A stretch of 49,372 nucleotides of DNA. It comes from Micrococcales bacterium. Lineage in GTDB: Bacteria; Actinomycetota; Actinomycetes; Actinomycetales; Microbacteriaceae. Of the stretch, positions 1 to 8,978 are shown in pieces. Position 1 is the first letter of the stretch; every line of letters begins with the position of its first letter. The notes below the pieces were generated by a model. That model was given only the letters and a program-made list of their open reading frames with translations, did not search any database and was not told the DNA's origin. The position numbers and the translations under genes are program-made. The stretch is taken from positions 1 through 49,372 of the forward strand of contig JAFKIY010000010.1 of assembly GCA_017306245.1 (NCBI GenBank), in the 5' to 3' direction.

Positions 1-137
1 TGCCATCGGTTCTAGGTTAGGCAGGCCACAGGGTGGGCCCGGTGCGCCGACCAGGCCGCGGCGCACCCGCCACGGCGCTTCCGCCGAGGCCGAGAACCCC
101 GTAAAATCAGGGGACAAGCCCAACCCACTACCGAAGT
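1..137. other. Foreign sequence interrupting the ABC-F gene (possible IS end)
   Basis: Homology to ABC-F proteins ends at about base 137. The remaining bases do not encode any recognisable part of that family. They include CCCCGTAAAATCAGGGG (about 101-117), a short mirror-like palindrome of the kind seen near ends of insertion sequences. No transposase codons can be recognised in so short a stretch, so assignment to an IS is an inference from the abrupt loss of homology. Confidence 0.35.
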
Positions 138-1481
138 GCTCGGTTCGTCGAGGATCAGCACATTCGGTTCCGACAGCAGGATGAGCAGCAACTGCAGGCG
201 CCGTTTCTGGCCACCGGAGAGGTCCTTCACCGGGGTGCTCAGCTGCGCGCTCTGGAACCCCACACGCTCCAGCAGTTGCGAGGGCGTGAGCTCCTTGCCG
301 CCAGCGACGTAACTGCTCTTCTGGCGGGAGAGCACATCGCTGACCCGGTCGTTCCACACGTCGTGCAGCTCGGCGAGCCGCTGGGTGAGCTGAGCTACCT
401 TGACCGTCTTGCCGCGCTTCACGCGCCCGCTCGTGGGTTGGAGGGTACCCGCCACGAGGTTCAGCAACGTCGACTTGCCTGCGCCGTTGACCCCGAGGAT
501 GCCGGTGCGCTCGCCGGGGGCGATACGCCAGGTGACGTCGCGGAGGACTTCCCGCCTCCCTTCGAGACGGGCTTCGCCCTCCTCCGGGAGCGGGTAGGAG
601 ACGGAGACATTTTCGAGGTCGACGACATCCTTGCCGAGGCGCTGCATCGCCATCTGGGCGAGAGACACGCTGTCGCGGACGGGCGGCTCGTTCTCGATCA
701 GCACGTTCGCGGCGTCGATGCGGAACTTCGGCTTGCTCGTGCGCGCCGGCGCCCCGCGGCGAAGCCACGCGAGCTCCTTGCGCATCAGGTTCTGCCGTTT
801 CGACTCGCTCGCCGCCGCCATCCGGTCCCGCTCGACCCGCTGAAGGACGTACGCCGCATACCCGCCCTCGAACGGTTCGATCGTGCGATCGTGCACCTCC
901 CACGTCGCGGTGCAGATCTCGTCCAGGAACCAGCGGTCGTGGGTGACCGTCACGAGCGCGCCGGAGTTCTGCGGCCAGCGGTTCTTCAGGTGTTCCGCAA
1001 GCCAGGCAATGCCCTCCACGTCGAGGTGGTTCGTCGGCTCATCGAGGAAAATGATGTCCCAGTCGCCGATCAGAAGCGCGGCGAGCGCGACCCGGCGGCG
1101 CTGACCGCCGGACAGGTCATCCACGCGCGCCTCCCACGGAATGTCGGCGATGAGGCCGGCAATGACGTCGCGCACCTTCGGATCGCCCGCCCACACGTGC
1201 TCGTCGATGTCGCCGATGACGACCTCGTGAACGCTGCGCTCGCTGTGCAGCTCGTCCGCCTGGTCGAGCATCCCCAGCCGGATGCCGCCCCGGCGGGTCA
1301 CGCGTCCCGAATCCGGTTCGAGCGTGCCGGCCAGCAACCGCAGCAACGTGGACTTGCCGTCGCCGTTGCGGCCGACAACCCCGATGCGGTCGCCGTCGTT
1401 CAAACCGACCGTCACGGCATCGAAAATGCGGCGGGTCGGGTATTCGAGGTGCAGCGCTTCAGCGCCGAGCAGGTGGGCCAT
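12..1481 (-). CDS. ABC-F family ATPase, 3' end disrupted
   Basis: Soluble tandem-ATPase protein of the ABC-F (translation factor/antibiotic resistance) type with no membrane segments. The first ABC domain has Walker A GRNGDGKST (about residues 37-45), signature LSGGQRRR near 123 and Walker B FLDEPTNHLD near 145. The second has GVNGAGKST near 333, LSGGQKRR near 422 and LILDEP near 443. Right after LDEP the family sequence stops: the expected TND(L)D D-loop, H-loop and C-terminal tail are replaced by an unrelated Arg/Gly-rich tail that ends at base 12. About 100 or more residues are missing, so the product as encoded is probably non-functional. The break lies near base 137, beside non-homologous DNA. 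The linker (about residues 296-311) carries a palindromic-repeat peptide. It is last in the minus-strand cluster, 11 bp after ispE. An assembly edge inside an IS copy is the alternative explanation. Confidence 0.8.
   Translation of the reverse strand: MAHLLGAEALHLEYPTRRIFDAVTVGLNDGDRIGVVGRNGDGKSTLLRLLAGTLEPDSGRVTRRGGIRLGMLDQADELHSERSVHEVVIGDIDEHVWAGDPKVRDVIAGLIADIPWEARVDDLSGGQRRRVALAALLIGDWDIIFLDEPTNHLDVEGIAWLAEHLKNRWPQNSGALVTVTHDRWFLDEICTATWEVHDRTIEPFEGGYAAYVLQRVERDRMAAASESKRQNLMRKELAWLRRGAPARTSKPKFRIDAANVLIENEPPVRDSVSLAQMAMQRLGKDVVDLENVSVSYPLPEEGEARLEGRREVLRDVTWRIAPGERTGILGVNGAGKSTLLNLVAGTLQPTSGRVKRGKTVKVAQLTQRLAELHDVWNDRVSDVLSRQKSSYVAGGKELTPSQLLERVGFQSAQLSTPVKDLSGGQKRRLQLLLILLSEPNVLILDEPSTSVVGWACPLILRGSRPRRKRRGGCAAAWSAHRAHPVACLT
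556..592. repeat. REP-like palindromic element (copy a), inside ABC-F coding sequence
   Basis: Matches the family CTCCCTTCGAGACG...CTCCTCAGGGAGCG, with an internal stem GGGC-TTC-GCCC. On the coding (minus) strand it is read as LPEEGEARLEGR in the linker before the second ABC domain. The same frame is used by copy d in hrpA. Confidence 0.75.
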
Positions 1482-1492
1482 CTGCTCCTACG

Positions 1493-2425
1493 CTACTCGG
1501 GCACGATGCGGGCACCGTGCACAGGGCCGGTCACCCGCACCACGTGGTACTGCGAAGCCGACAGGGCGATCTGCAGTTCGAGCGCGCTGTCGAGGTCGGC
1601 GGCGAGGAACGCGATCGTCGGTCCCGACCCGGACACGATGCCCGCGAGCGCCCCATTCTCTTCGCCCAGTTCGATCACCTTCGACAGCCGCGGCTCCAGG
1701 TGGAGGGCCGGAGCCTGCAAGTCGTTGTGGAGGCTTTCCGCGAGCATGTGCGGGTCGCCCGCCCGCAGCGCCTGAAGCACGTTCGCATCCACCCTCGGCT
1801 GGGCCTGGGCCGGAAAGATGTCGAGAACGTGGCGTTCACGGTGGCGGTCCAGCTCCTCATACACGATCGGTGTGGCCAACCCGAAGTCCGCCAGGACGAG
1901 CACCCACTGGAATTGGCCCTTCGCCAGGGCCGGGCTCAACTGGTCGCCGCGGCCCGTGCCCACCGCCGTGCCGCCGGTGAAGGCGAACGGCACGTCCGCC
2001 CCCAGGTTCGCCGCGAGTTCCAGCAGGTCGTCGCGGCCGAGCTCGGTTCCCCAGAGAGCATCGCACGCGAGCAGGGTCGCCGCGGCATCCGCCGACCCAC
2101 CGCCGAGCCCGCCGGCAACCGGAACGTTCTTCTCGATCTCCAGATGCACCCCGCGGCGGTACCCGGCCGTTCTGGCCAGCAGGGTTGCCGCGCGAATCGC
2201 GAGATTGGAGCCATCCGTTTCGAGCGTCGACACGTCCACGCTGCCGGTGAACGTCACCGAAAAGTCGGGTGCGTCAGTGGCCCGCACCTCCTCGAACAGC
2301 GAAACCGCCTGATACGCCGTCGCAACCTCGTGGTAGCCGTCATCCCCGAGCGACCCGACACCGAGGAACACGTTGATCTTGCCCGGTGCTTTCGCGTGCA
2401 CCACCCGGCCCACCTCGGAGGTCAT
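1493..2425 (-). CDS. ispE: 4-diphosphocytidyl-2-C-methyl-D-erythritol kinase
   Basis: GHMP-family kinase that phosphorylates the 2-hydroxyl of CDP-methylerythritol in the MEP isoprenoid pathway; cytosolic. The 310-residue product has the usual length. An early KINVFLGVG motif is followed by the ATP-binding [18 protein letters not shown] segment (about residues 106-123) and the C-terminal glycine-rich motif [14 protein letters not shown]. The gene lies between the DUF4287-type gene (18 bp upstream) and the ABC-F gene, in the rsmA-ispE-ABC-F order common in Actinobacteria. No defects are visible. Confidence 0.95.
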   Translation of the reverse strand: MTSEVGRVVHAKAPGKINVFLGVGSLGDDGYHEVATAYQAVSLFEEVRATDAPDFSVTFTGSVDVSTLETDGSNLAIRAATLLARTAGYRRGVHLEIEKNVPVAGGLGGGSADAAATLLACDALWGTELGRDDLLELAANLGADVPFAFTGGTAVGTGRGDQLSPALAKGQFQWVLVLADFGLATPIVYEELDRHRERHVLDIFPAQAQPRVDANVLQALRAGDPHMLAESLHNDLQAPALHLEPRLSKVIELGEENGALAGIVSGSGPTIAFLAADLDSALELQIALSASQYHVVRVTGPVHGARIVPE

Positions 2426-2443
2426 TTCCTCAACCTAGCCGAC

Positions 2444-2986
2444 TCACCTGTGGTCTCCCGCCACCGCAATCGCGTCGAGAACCTGCCGCAATTCCTCCTT
2501 CAACCTGTCGAGAGCGTCGCCGTCGGCGATCCTGGATCGGGTGAGCGAAATGCTCGTCTTCCCGGATTTCGGTTCCGAAACCGCGGCGACCACCGTCTCA
2601 CCGGCGATCTTCCAGCGGGCTGTCGAATACAGGGACGCCGGCGTGACGGATGCCGGGCTTCCCCAGTGCGCCGTGAGCGTCTCCAGGATCGCGTCCAGGT
2701 TCTCCGCGCGCGAGCCGTCGATGGACTTCGTCGCCGACACCGCAAACGTTCCGTCGGCGGTCTGCCCCGGCAGTCGCCGCCCGATCGCCTGCTCGTAGCC
2801 GACGGTGATTCCCTGCGCCCACCAGCCCTCGACGCCGTGCTCGCTCTGCAGCCACGCCGCGATCTTCGGATGCTCCCACTCGCGGGCGCCCGCAGCATCC
2901 AACACCGCATGCCAGTCCGCACGCACCCTGCCGGTTGCTGCAGCAAGTTTGCCATCGCTCATCTTCTGCGCTGAAACCGCTGCCAT
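2444..2986 (-). CDS. DUF4287-type protein of unknown function
   Basis: A 180-residue soluble protein. The N-terminal half (HPKIAAWLQSEHGVEGWWAQ followed by VGYEQAIGRR) matches the DUF4287 pattern. The second half (about residues 85-175) resembles the SRPBCC/AHSA1-like extension that often follows it, although no ligand-binding residues can be assigned. The first in-frame ATG (2986) lies 9 bp after the rsmA stop. A second ATG at 2962 (MSDGKLAAATGR) matches the usual family N-terminus and may be the real start; neither has a strong ribosome-binding site. It is inserted between rsmA and ispE, which are adjacent in many relatives. Function unknown. Confidence 0.75.
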   Translation of the reverse strand: MAAVSAQKMSDGKLAAATGRVRADWHAVLDAAGAREWEHPKIAAWLQSEHGVEGWWAQGITVGYEQAIGRRLPGQTADGTFAVSATKSIDGSRAENLDAILETLTAHWGSPASVTPASLYSTARWKIAGETVVAAVSEPKSGKTSISLTRSRIADGDALDRLKEELRQVLDAIAVAGDHR

Positions 2987-2995
2987 GACGCAACG

Positions 2996-3847
2996 CTATC
3001 CGACGCGGGCGATGGCGAGAAAATCCTCCACAGGCAGAACCTCGGCACGGCTGGTCGGGTTGATGCCGGCCCGTTCCAGCGTGGCCGAGGCGCCGGCCCC
3101 GAACAACCCGGCAAGCGACTGCCGGAGCATTTTGCGGCGCTGGCCGAACGCCGCGTCAATGATGCCGAAAGTGGCGCGGCGCTCCTCCTCCGTGCCCATC
3201 GGCTCCGCCCGGCGCTCGAACCCGATAAGAAGCGAATCCACGTTCGGGACGGGCCAGAACACCTGGCGGCTCACCTGCCCCGCCGTTCGCCACCGGCCGT
3301 ACCAGGCCGCCTTCGCGCTGGGGCCGCCGTACACCCGCGACCCGGGGCCGGCCGCGATCCGCTGGCCGACCTCCGCCTGCACCATGACGAGGCCCGACGA
3401 CAGCGATGGGAAAGTCTGCAGCAAGTGAAGGAGCACTGGCACCGAGATGTTGTACGGCAGATTCGCGACCAGCCGGTTCGCCACGAGCCGATTCGCCTCT
3501 GAGGGCAGTTCCGTTATCGCCATCGCATCCTCAGTGAGCACGGTGAGGTCGGAGCCCGGCCGCAGAAGGTCAACGGTTTTCGGCAATTGCGCTGCGAGCC
3601 GGCGATCGATTTCCACGGCGATGACGGATGCGCCGGTCGCCAGCAGGCCGAGCGTGAGGGATCCGAGCCCCGGGCCGACCTCGAGCACGGTGTCCGTCTC
3701 CGTGACTCCCGCAGCCGTCACGATGCGCCGCACCGTGTTCGCGTCGACCACGAAATTCTGGCCGAGCTTCTTTGTCGGTTGCAGCTCCAGCAGTTCCGCA
3801 AGGTCCCGGATTTCCGCGGGCCCCAGGTACCCGCCCGTCGCGTTCAT
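2996..3847 (-). CDS. rsmA: 16S rRNA (adenine1518/1519-N6)-dimethyltransferase
   Basis: KsgA/RsmA uses SAM to dimethylate two adjacent adenosines in the 3'-terminal hairpin of 16S rRNA during 30S maturation. The 283-residue product has KKLGQNFVVD (about 26-35), SAM motif I EVGPGLGSLTL (56-66), the acidic EID at 79-81 and the catalytic NLPYN motif (129-133). Its ATG overlaps the tatD stop by one base (TGATG), so translation is probably coupled. Just before NLPYN there is a five-residue tandem repeat, NRLVANRLVA, where relatives have one copy; the two DNA copies differ at synonymous positions. Confidence 0.95.
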   Translation of the reverse strand: MNATGGYLGPAEIRDLAELLELQPTKKLGQNFVVDANTVRRIVTAAGVTETDTVLEVGPGLGSLTLGLLATGASVIAVEIDRRLAAQLPKTVDLLRPGSDLTVLTEDAMAITELPSEANRLVANRLVANLPYNISVPVLLHLLQTFPSLSSGLVMVQAEVGQRIAAGPGSRVYGGPSAKAAWYGRWRTAGQVSRQVFWPVPNVDSLLIGFERRAEPMGTEEERRATFGIIDAAFGQRRKMLRQSLAGLFGAGASATLERAGINPTSRAEVLPVEDFLAIARVG

Positions 3848-4761
3848 CAGCGGGAAGGCTCGACGGGTTCGTCGTCCCAGGAGCCGTACACGCGCTCCGT
3901 GTTGGCGGTCACGTGCGCGGCGAGCGCCGACACGTCAATTTCGAGGTGCTCGGCCATGGCCCGCAGCGTGATGGGGATGAGGTACGGCGAATTGGGTCGG
4001 CCGCGGAACGGCGTCGGAGTGAGGAACGGTGCATCGGTCTCCACGAGGATGCGGTCCCGCGGGATCACCGAGAGCGCTTCGCGCAGGTTGACCGCGTTCT
4101 TGAATGTGACAGTGCCGGCGAACGACAAGTACCATCCGTGGTCCGCGCACAGCGTCGCCATCTCCGCATCGCCGGAGAAACAGTGGAACACGGTGCGCTC
4201 CGGGGCACCCACCCGAAGTAACGTGTCGATGACCTCGGCGTGCGCATCCCGGTCGTGGATCTGCATCGCAAGATCGTGGCGTTTCGCCATCGCGATGTGC
4301 GCCTCGAAGGAGCGGAACTGAGCCGCCCGGCCGCTTTCATCCGTGCGGAAGAAGTCGAGCCCCGTTTCGCCGATCGCGCGCACGCGCGGGCGCGCGGCAA
4401 GCTCATCGATCTCGGCGAGCGCGGCATCCAGCGTTCCGGCCGCCTCATAGTGGGGCGCTTCGTTCGGGTGGATGGCGACGGCCGCGAGAAGGCGCGGCTC
4501 CCGCGCGGCCACCTCCGCCGACCAGCGCGAGGTCTCCAGGTCGCCGCCCACCTGCACCGCACCGAGCACGCCGACCTTGCCCGCCCGGTCCAGGTGTTCG
4601 CGGTAGTCCATCGGGTTCTCGCCGTCGGCGATCTCCAGGTGCGCATGGTTGTCGTACACGCCGACCGCGAGCGGTTCGGGCAGCGGCGGGTAACTGAGAT
4701 CACGCGACTGGCCGTGCTCGGCGCGCGATTCCCGCTTCCGGATGTACTGTGACTCGCTCAT
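3847..4761 (-). CDS. tatD: TatD family metal-dependent hydrolase (DNase)
   Basis: Amidohydrolase-fold TIM barrel related to TatD 3'-5' exonuclease/DNases. The metal-binding set is present: DNHAHLE (H39, H41), GETGLDFFR, IHDRDAH, FHCFSGD and ETDAPFLTP. At 304 residues it has a hydrophilic leader of about 34 residues before the barrel, which is common in actinobacterial members. It lies 3 bp downstream of metG and shares a base with rsmA, a metG-tatD-rsmA order widely conserved in Actinobacteria. Confidence 0.93.
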   Translation of the reverse strand: MSESQYIRKRESRAEHGQSRDLSYPPLPEPLAVGVYDNHAHLEIADGENPMDYREHLDRAGKVGVLGAVQVGGDLETSRWSAEVAAREPRLLAAVAIHPNEAPHYEAAGTLDAALAEIDELAARPRVRAIGETGLDFFRTDESGRAAQFRSFEAHIAMAKRHDLAMQIHDRDAHAEVIDTLLRVGAPERTVFHCFSGDAEMATLCADHGWYLSFAGTVTFKNAVNLREALSVIPRDRILVETDAPFLTPTPFRGRPNSPYLIPITLRAMAEHLEIDVSALAAHVTANTERVYGSWDDEPVEPSR

Positions 4762-4764
4762 GCG

Positions 4765-6342
4765 CTATTCGCCTGCCGGCGCCGTTTCGATGCGGGGGAA
4801 CAGCGGTTCGATGGCGGTAACCATGCTTCCCGGAGTGAGCTGGCCCCATACGCCGGCACCGCGGATGTCCTGGCCGCTGACGTCGCCCGTTCCACCGATC
4901 GCCTGCCACAACTTCGCCGTGGCGATCGGGATCACCGGCGAGAGCAGCACGGCGAGCGCGCGCAACCCTTCCGCGACGGTGTACAGCACGGTGCCGAGAC
5001 GCTCCCGGTCCGCATCCGACTTCGCGAGAACCCACGGTTCCTGCACGGTGATGTAGCCGTTCAGGTCGTCCACGACCGTCCAGATCGCCTCGATCGCCTC
5101 GTGAATTGCGAGTCGATCCATGGCGGCATCCGCGTCGACCGCAGCCTTCGCGAGCGTGCGCTGGATCGCGAGATCCGCATCCGTGTAGCCGCTCGGAGCT
5201 GGAACGAGCCCGTCGAAGTACTTGCCGATCATCGCGATCGCGCGCGAGGCTAGGTTGCCGAAACCGTTTGCGAGTTCCGCGTGGTACCGGGCGGTCAGGT
5301 CCTCCCAGCTGAACGAACCGTCCTGGCCGAAGTGGATGGCGCTCATGAAGTAGTACCGGAACGCATCCGACCCGAACGTGTCGGTGATCTCCGAGGGAGC
5401 GATGCCGGTGAGCTTCGACTTCGACATCTTCTCTCCGCCGACAAGCAGCCAGCCGTGTGCGAACACTTGCTTCGACACCTCGATGCCCGCCGCCATCTGC
5501 ATCGCGGGCCAAATTACTGCGTGGAAGCGGGCGATGTCCTTTCCCACGATTTGCACGGCCGGCCAGCGTCGGTCGAACTGCACCTGGTCTGTACCGTAAC
5601 CGATGGCCGTCACGTAGTTGAGGAGCGCCTCGAACCACACGTACACGACGTGCGTGCCGTCCCACGGGATCGGGATGCCCCAGTCGAAACTCGAGCGGGA
5701 GATTGACAGGTCGCGAAGCCCCTGCCTCACGAAGTGGATAAGTTCGTTGCGCACGCTGTCCGGCTGGACGAACTTCGGGTTCGACTCGTACAGGGCGAGC
5801 AGTTTGTCGCCGAACTCGCTCAGTCGGAAGAAGTAGTTGGTTTCCTTCAACGACTCCACGGGCTTCGAGTGGATGGCGCACACGAGTTGCCCCTCGAACT
5901 CGCCGATGCCCGGCACGAGTTCGTTCTGCTGCTTGTACTCCTCGCAGCCGACGCAGTAGTAGCCCTCAAACTCGCCCAGGTAGATGTAGCCGTCGTCGTA
6001 CAGTTTCTGCAGGAACAGGACGACGCCCTCCTCGTGGCGGGCATCCGTCGTGCGGATGAAATCGTCGTTCGCGAGGTTGAGTGTCTTCAGCAGCGGCTTC
6101 CACGCGCTCTCCACGAGCGCATCCGCCCACGCCTTCGGTGTCGTGTTGTTTGCGACCGCGGTGCGGAGGATCTTCTCGCCGTGCTCATCCGTGCCGGTCA
6201 AGAACCACGTGTCGTCACCGGCCTGGCGGTGCCACCGGGCGAGCACATCCGCCGCGACCTCGGTGTAGGCGTGGCCGATGTGCGGCACGTCGTTCACGTA
6301 GAAAATCGGTGTCGCGATGTAGAAGGAATGGTCGGAGGCCAT
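4765..6342 (-). CDS. metG: Methionyl-tRNA synthetase
   Basis: Class I aminoacyl-tRNA synthetase charging tRNA-Met, 525 residues. The signature PHIGH lies at residues 20-24 and KMSKS near residue 303. A partial zinc-knuckle region (CVGCEEY) occurs in the connective peptide, and an anticodon-binding helical domain follows (WVVDDLNGY...PWVLAK). The start is set at 6342 (MASDHSFYIATPIFYV). The frame stays open upstream to 6471, but that extension is Arg-rich, overlaps rsmI and is not part of the family. It lies between rsmI and tatD on the same strand. Confidence 0.95.
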   Translation of the reverse strand: MASDHSFYIATPIFYVNDVPHIGHAYTEVAADVLARWHRQAGDDTWFLTGTDEHGEKILRTAVANNTTPKAWADALVESAWKPLLKTLNLANDDFIRTTDARHEEGVVLFLQKLYDDGYIYLGEFEGYYCVGCEEYKQQNELVPGIGEFEGQLVCAIHSKPVESLKETNYFFRLSEFGDKLLALYESNPKFVQPDSVRNELIHFVRQGLRDLSISRSSFDWGIPIPWDGTHVVYVWFEALLNYVTAIGYGTDQVQFDRRWPAVQIVGKDIARFHAVIWPAMQMAAGIEVSKQVFAHGWLLVGGEKMSKSKLTGIAPSEITDTFGSDAFRYYFMSAIHFGQDGSFSWEDLTARYHAELANGFGNLASRAIAMIGKYFDGLVPAPSGYTDADLAIQRTLAKAAVDADAAMDRLAIHEAIEAIWTVVDDLNGYITVQEPWVLAKSDADRERLGTVLYTVAEGLRALAVLLSPVIPIATAKLWQAIGGTGDVSGQDIRGAGVWGQLTPGSMVTAIEPLFPRIETAPAGE

Positions 6343-6373
6343 GCGCCCAATCCTAATTGGCGCGCCGGGCCGA

Positions 6374-7204
6374 TTACCGCGACGGGAACGCCTCAGCCCG
6401 TGCCGCGAGCGCGCCCTGGTACAGGTCTCGGCGGCCAAGCCCGGTCGCGTCGGCGACTTCGGCCGCGGCATCCTTCAGTCGGCTTCCGCCCGCGACGAGG
6501 GCGAGCACCTGCGCGATCCCGTCGCCAAGCGTTGCGGATGCCGGCTCGGCCCCGGCGACGACGATGCAGATTTCGCCTTTGACCCCGGCCGCCGCCCACT
6601 CCGCGAGTTCGGCGGCGGTCCCCCGCTTCACTTCCTCGTACAGTTTCGTGAGCTCCCGCGCGACGACCACCCGCCGATCGGGCCCCAGCGCCATGGCGAG
6701 ATCCGCCAGGGATTCGGCGAGCCGATTCGGCGACTCGAAGAACACCATGGTGCGCTCCTCGCGCGCGAGCTCGCCGAACCAGGCGACGCGGCCCTTGCGC
6801 GGCACGAACCCTTCGAACGTGAACCGGTCGGTGGGGAGCCCCGACACGGCGAGCGCCGCGAGGACGGCGCTCGGGCCCGGGATCACGGTGACCGTGACCC
6901 CCGCGGATGCTGCGGCCGCCACGAGCGGGAAGCCGGGGTCGCTGATCGCCGGCATCCCCGCATCCGTGAGGACCAGAAGGTCGGTGTCGCGCGCGAGCTC
7001 CACAAGCTCCGCCGCCTTCTCCACCTCGTTGTGTTCGTGCAGGGCGATCAGACGTGGCCGGTTCTCGATGCCGAGCGCGCGCAGAAGGTGCACGGCAGTG
7101 CGGGTGTCTTCTGCCGCAACAACCTCCGCCTGCTCAAGCGCTTCAATGAGCCGCCGCGATGCGTCGCCGAGATTGCCGATCGGGGTCGCCGCGAGGATGA
7201 TCAC
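6374..7204 (-). CDS. rsmI: 16S rRNA (cytidine1402-2'-O)-methyltransferase
   Basis: Tetrapyrrole-methylase-fold SAM enzyme that 2'-O-methylates C1402 in the decoding centre of 16S rRNA. The 276-residue product starts from GTG and shows the family N-terminus ILAATPIGNLGDASRR, the EDTR motif and LVLTDAGMPAISDPG (about residues 85-99). The VIPGPSAVLAAL segment and FEGFVPRKGR follow. It is the first gene of the minus-strand translation cluster and is divergent from the PMT gene across a 49-bp gap, an arrangement conserved in mycobacteria and many other actinobacteria. Confidence 0.95.
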   Translation of the reverse strand: MIILAATPIGNLGDASRRLIEALEQAEVVAAEDTRTAVHLLRALGIENRPRLIALHEHNEVEKAAELVELARDTDLLVLTDAGMPAISDPGFPLVAAAASAGVTVTVIPGPSAVLAALAVSGLPTDRFTFEGFVPRKGRVAWFGELAREERTMVFFESPNRLAESLADLAMALGPDRRVVVARELTKLYEEVKRGTAAELAEWAAAGVKGEICIVVAGAEPASATLGDGIAQVLALVAGGSRLKDAAAEVADATGLGRRDLYQGALAARAEAFPSR

Positions 7205-7253
7205 GCCCCCATTGTGGCATTGGGAATGCGCCGCGGCTGGTTAGCATTGCCAC

Positions 7254-8915
7254 GTGACCGGTGAGCGCAACTTCGACGAGGTGATCGGCGGCGAGCCGAT
7301 AACCACTGCGCCGGCCCCAATGCCGGAGCAACCGAGGTACGTGCTGGCGGAGCCGCGCGGTTCGCGCCTCGACGACTGGTGGGGCCGGATGCTGTCGACG
7401 CCAGCCAGGCAGCGCGCGTGGGCGTGGGGCGGCCCCATCGCGGTCACGCTGCTCGCCGCCATCCTGCGTCTCTGGAATCTCGGCTCCCCCCACTCTCTCG
7501 TGTTCGACGAGACCTATTACGTGAAGGACTCCTGGACTCTCCTGCACCTCGGCTACGAGGCGAGGTGGCCGAGCGAAGCCGACGCCTCCTTCAATTCGGG
7601 TGACGTCAACGTGTACACGGACCAGGGATCGTTCGTCGTGCATCCCCCGCTCGGCAAATGGATCATCGCACTCGGCCTCGCCGTGTTCGGCGCGCAGGAC
7701 GCGGTCGGCTGGCGCATCAGCACGGCGATCGTCGGCATCATTCTCGTCGCGCTCGTCGCGGTCATCGCGCGCGGGATGTTCCACTCCACCCTCCTGGCGA
7801 CGATCGCCGGTGGCCTCCTCGCGATCGACGGCAACGCGATCGTGATGTCCCGGGTCGCCCTCCTCGACGGCATCCTCACCCTGTTCGTGATGCTCGGGTT
7901 CGGCGCAATACTGCTCGACCGCGGGCACAGCGCGCGGCGGCTTGAGCGGTGGCGGCGGCGGCGAACGGATGCCGGCCGCACGATCGACTGGGGCCCCGCG
8001 CTGTGGTGGCGCCCCTGGCTTGTGGCAGCGGGCGTGGCGTTCGGCGCGGCCGCGGCGGTGAAGTGGAACGGAATCTACTTTCTAGCCGGCTTCGCCGTCT
8101 ACACGCTCGTCGTGGACGCTGTCGCCCGACGCAAAGCCGGCGTCACGTTCTTCGGAAGCGGCGTCGCGTTCAAGCAGGCACCGGTCACGTTCCTGCTCAC
8201 CGTGCCGATCGCGCTCGCCGTCTACCTCGTCACCTGGACCGGCTGGTTCGTGACCGACGGCGGCTACTACCGGCACTGGGCAGAGCAGGCCGGCAATGCC
8301 TGGCAGGGGATTCTCGCGTGGGTTCCGCTCGACCTTCAAAGTTTCTGGCACTACCAGGCAAGCACCTACGCGTACCACATCGGCGAACACCAGCCCCACG
8401 GCTACCAGGCGAACCCGCTCACCTGGCTGCTCATGATCCGGCCCACCGCGATGTACTACCAGGGCAGCGATCTGGGTCAGAACGGATGCGAGTTCACCCG
8501 CTGCGGCGAGTCCATCACGGGGATAGCGAACCCGTTCATCTGGTGGGGCGCCGTCGCGGCCGCCGTGTACCTCGTGTACCGCGTCATCCGCTACCGCGAG
8601 TGGCAAGTGGGGGCGATCCTCACCGGGATCGGCGCCGGATACCTCCCGTGGCTGATGTACCTGAACCGAACGGTGTTCCAGTTCTACACGATCGTGTTCG
8701 AGCCGTTCCTGATCCTCGCCCTCGTCTACGTGATGGGCCTGCTGCTGGGGAGAAGAACCGACGAGACGTGGCGCAGGCTCGGGGGGATCCGGCTGATCGC
8801 GGTCATCCTCATCGCGATGGTGCTCGTGAGCGCCTTCTTCTACCCGCTCTGGACCGGGATGCAGATGCCGCTCGAGTTCATCCAGTTGCATTACTGGTTG
8901 CCGACCTGGCTTTGA
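7254..8915 (+). CDS. Dolichyl-phosphate-mannose-protein mannosyltransferase (PMT, GT39)
   Basis: Polytopic membrane glycosyltransferase that transfers mannose from polyprenyl-phosphate-mannose to Ser/Thr of exported proteins. The 553-residue product starts at GTG 7254. It has a cytoplasmic N-terminus, a first membrane helix (ITVLLAAILRLWNL-like) and the acidic first-loop motif VFDETYYVKD typical of GT39. Some ten further hydrophobic segments and the PMT C-terminal domain (about residues 330-550) follow. It is likely to act on secreted proteins such as the Thr/Pro/Ala-rich Ig-repeat protein encoded next, although that pairing is inference from proximity. Confidence 0.92.
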   Translation: MTGERNFDEVIGGEPITTAPAPMPEQPRYVLAEPRGSRLDDWWGRMLSTPARQRAWAWGGPIAVTLLAAILRLWNLGSPHSLVFDETYYVKDSWTLLHLGYEARWPSEADASFNSGDVNVYTDQGSFVVHPPLGKWIIALGLAVFGAQDAVGWRISTAIVGIILVALVAVIARGMFHSTLLATIAGGLLAIDGNAIVMSRVALLDGILTLFVMLGFGAILLDRGHSARRLERWRRRRTDAGRTIDWGPALWWRPWLVAAGVAFGAAAAVKWNGIYFLAGFAVYTLVVDAVARRKAGVTFFGSGVAFKQAPVTFLLTVPIALAVYLVTWTGWFVTDGGYYRHWAEQAGNAWQGILAWVPLDLQSFWHYQASTYAYHIGEHQPHGYQANPLTWLLMIRPTAMYYQGSDLGQNGCEFTRCGESITGIANPFIWWGAVAAAVYLVYRVIRYREWQVGAILTGIGAGYLPWLMYLNRTVFQFYTIVFEPFLILALVYVMGLLLGRRTDETWRRLGGIRLIAVILIAMVLVSAFFYPLWTGMQMPLEFIQLHYWLPTWL

Positions 8916-8921
8916 CGCGAG

Positions 8922-8937
8922 CGCCCACGCGTGGGCG
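8922..8937. terminator. Palindrome after the PMT gene
   Basis: CGCCCACGCGTGGGCG is perfectly self-complementary and lies 7 bp after the PMT stop codon. It has no T-run, so if it acts as a terminator it is not a classical Rho-independent one. It could also be a protein-binding site. Confidence 0.35.
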
Positions 8938-8949
8938 ATATACCACTTG

Positions 8950-8978
8950 CTGACAACGGCTCGCAACGGGAGTACATT
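8950..8978 (+). promoter_or_regulatory. Predicted promoter of the Ig-repeat protein gene
   Basis: A -35-like CTGACA (8950-8955) is separated by 17 bp from a -10-like TACATT (8973-8978). Transcription would begin near 8985, giving a leader of about 75 nt to the GTG at 9059. This fits that start better than the upstream GTG at 9002. Confidence 0.45.

Noticed and set aside
276..1775. Long plus-strand open frame (499 codons) opposite the ABC-F gene
   Set aside because: Antisense shadow of a GC-rich gene. The product is Arg/Val/His-rich without family motifs, while the minus strand shows clear Walker and signature motifs.
1517..2974. Plus-strand open frame of 485 codons opposite ispE and the DUF4287-type gene
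   Set aside because: Runs across two real genes and their intergenic gap. It has no conserved motif and no plausible start site.
4700..5881. 393-codon minus-strand frame within metG
   Set aside because: Overlaps metG on the same strand in another frame. The product is low-complexity Arg/His/Gly, typical of a frame shadow.
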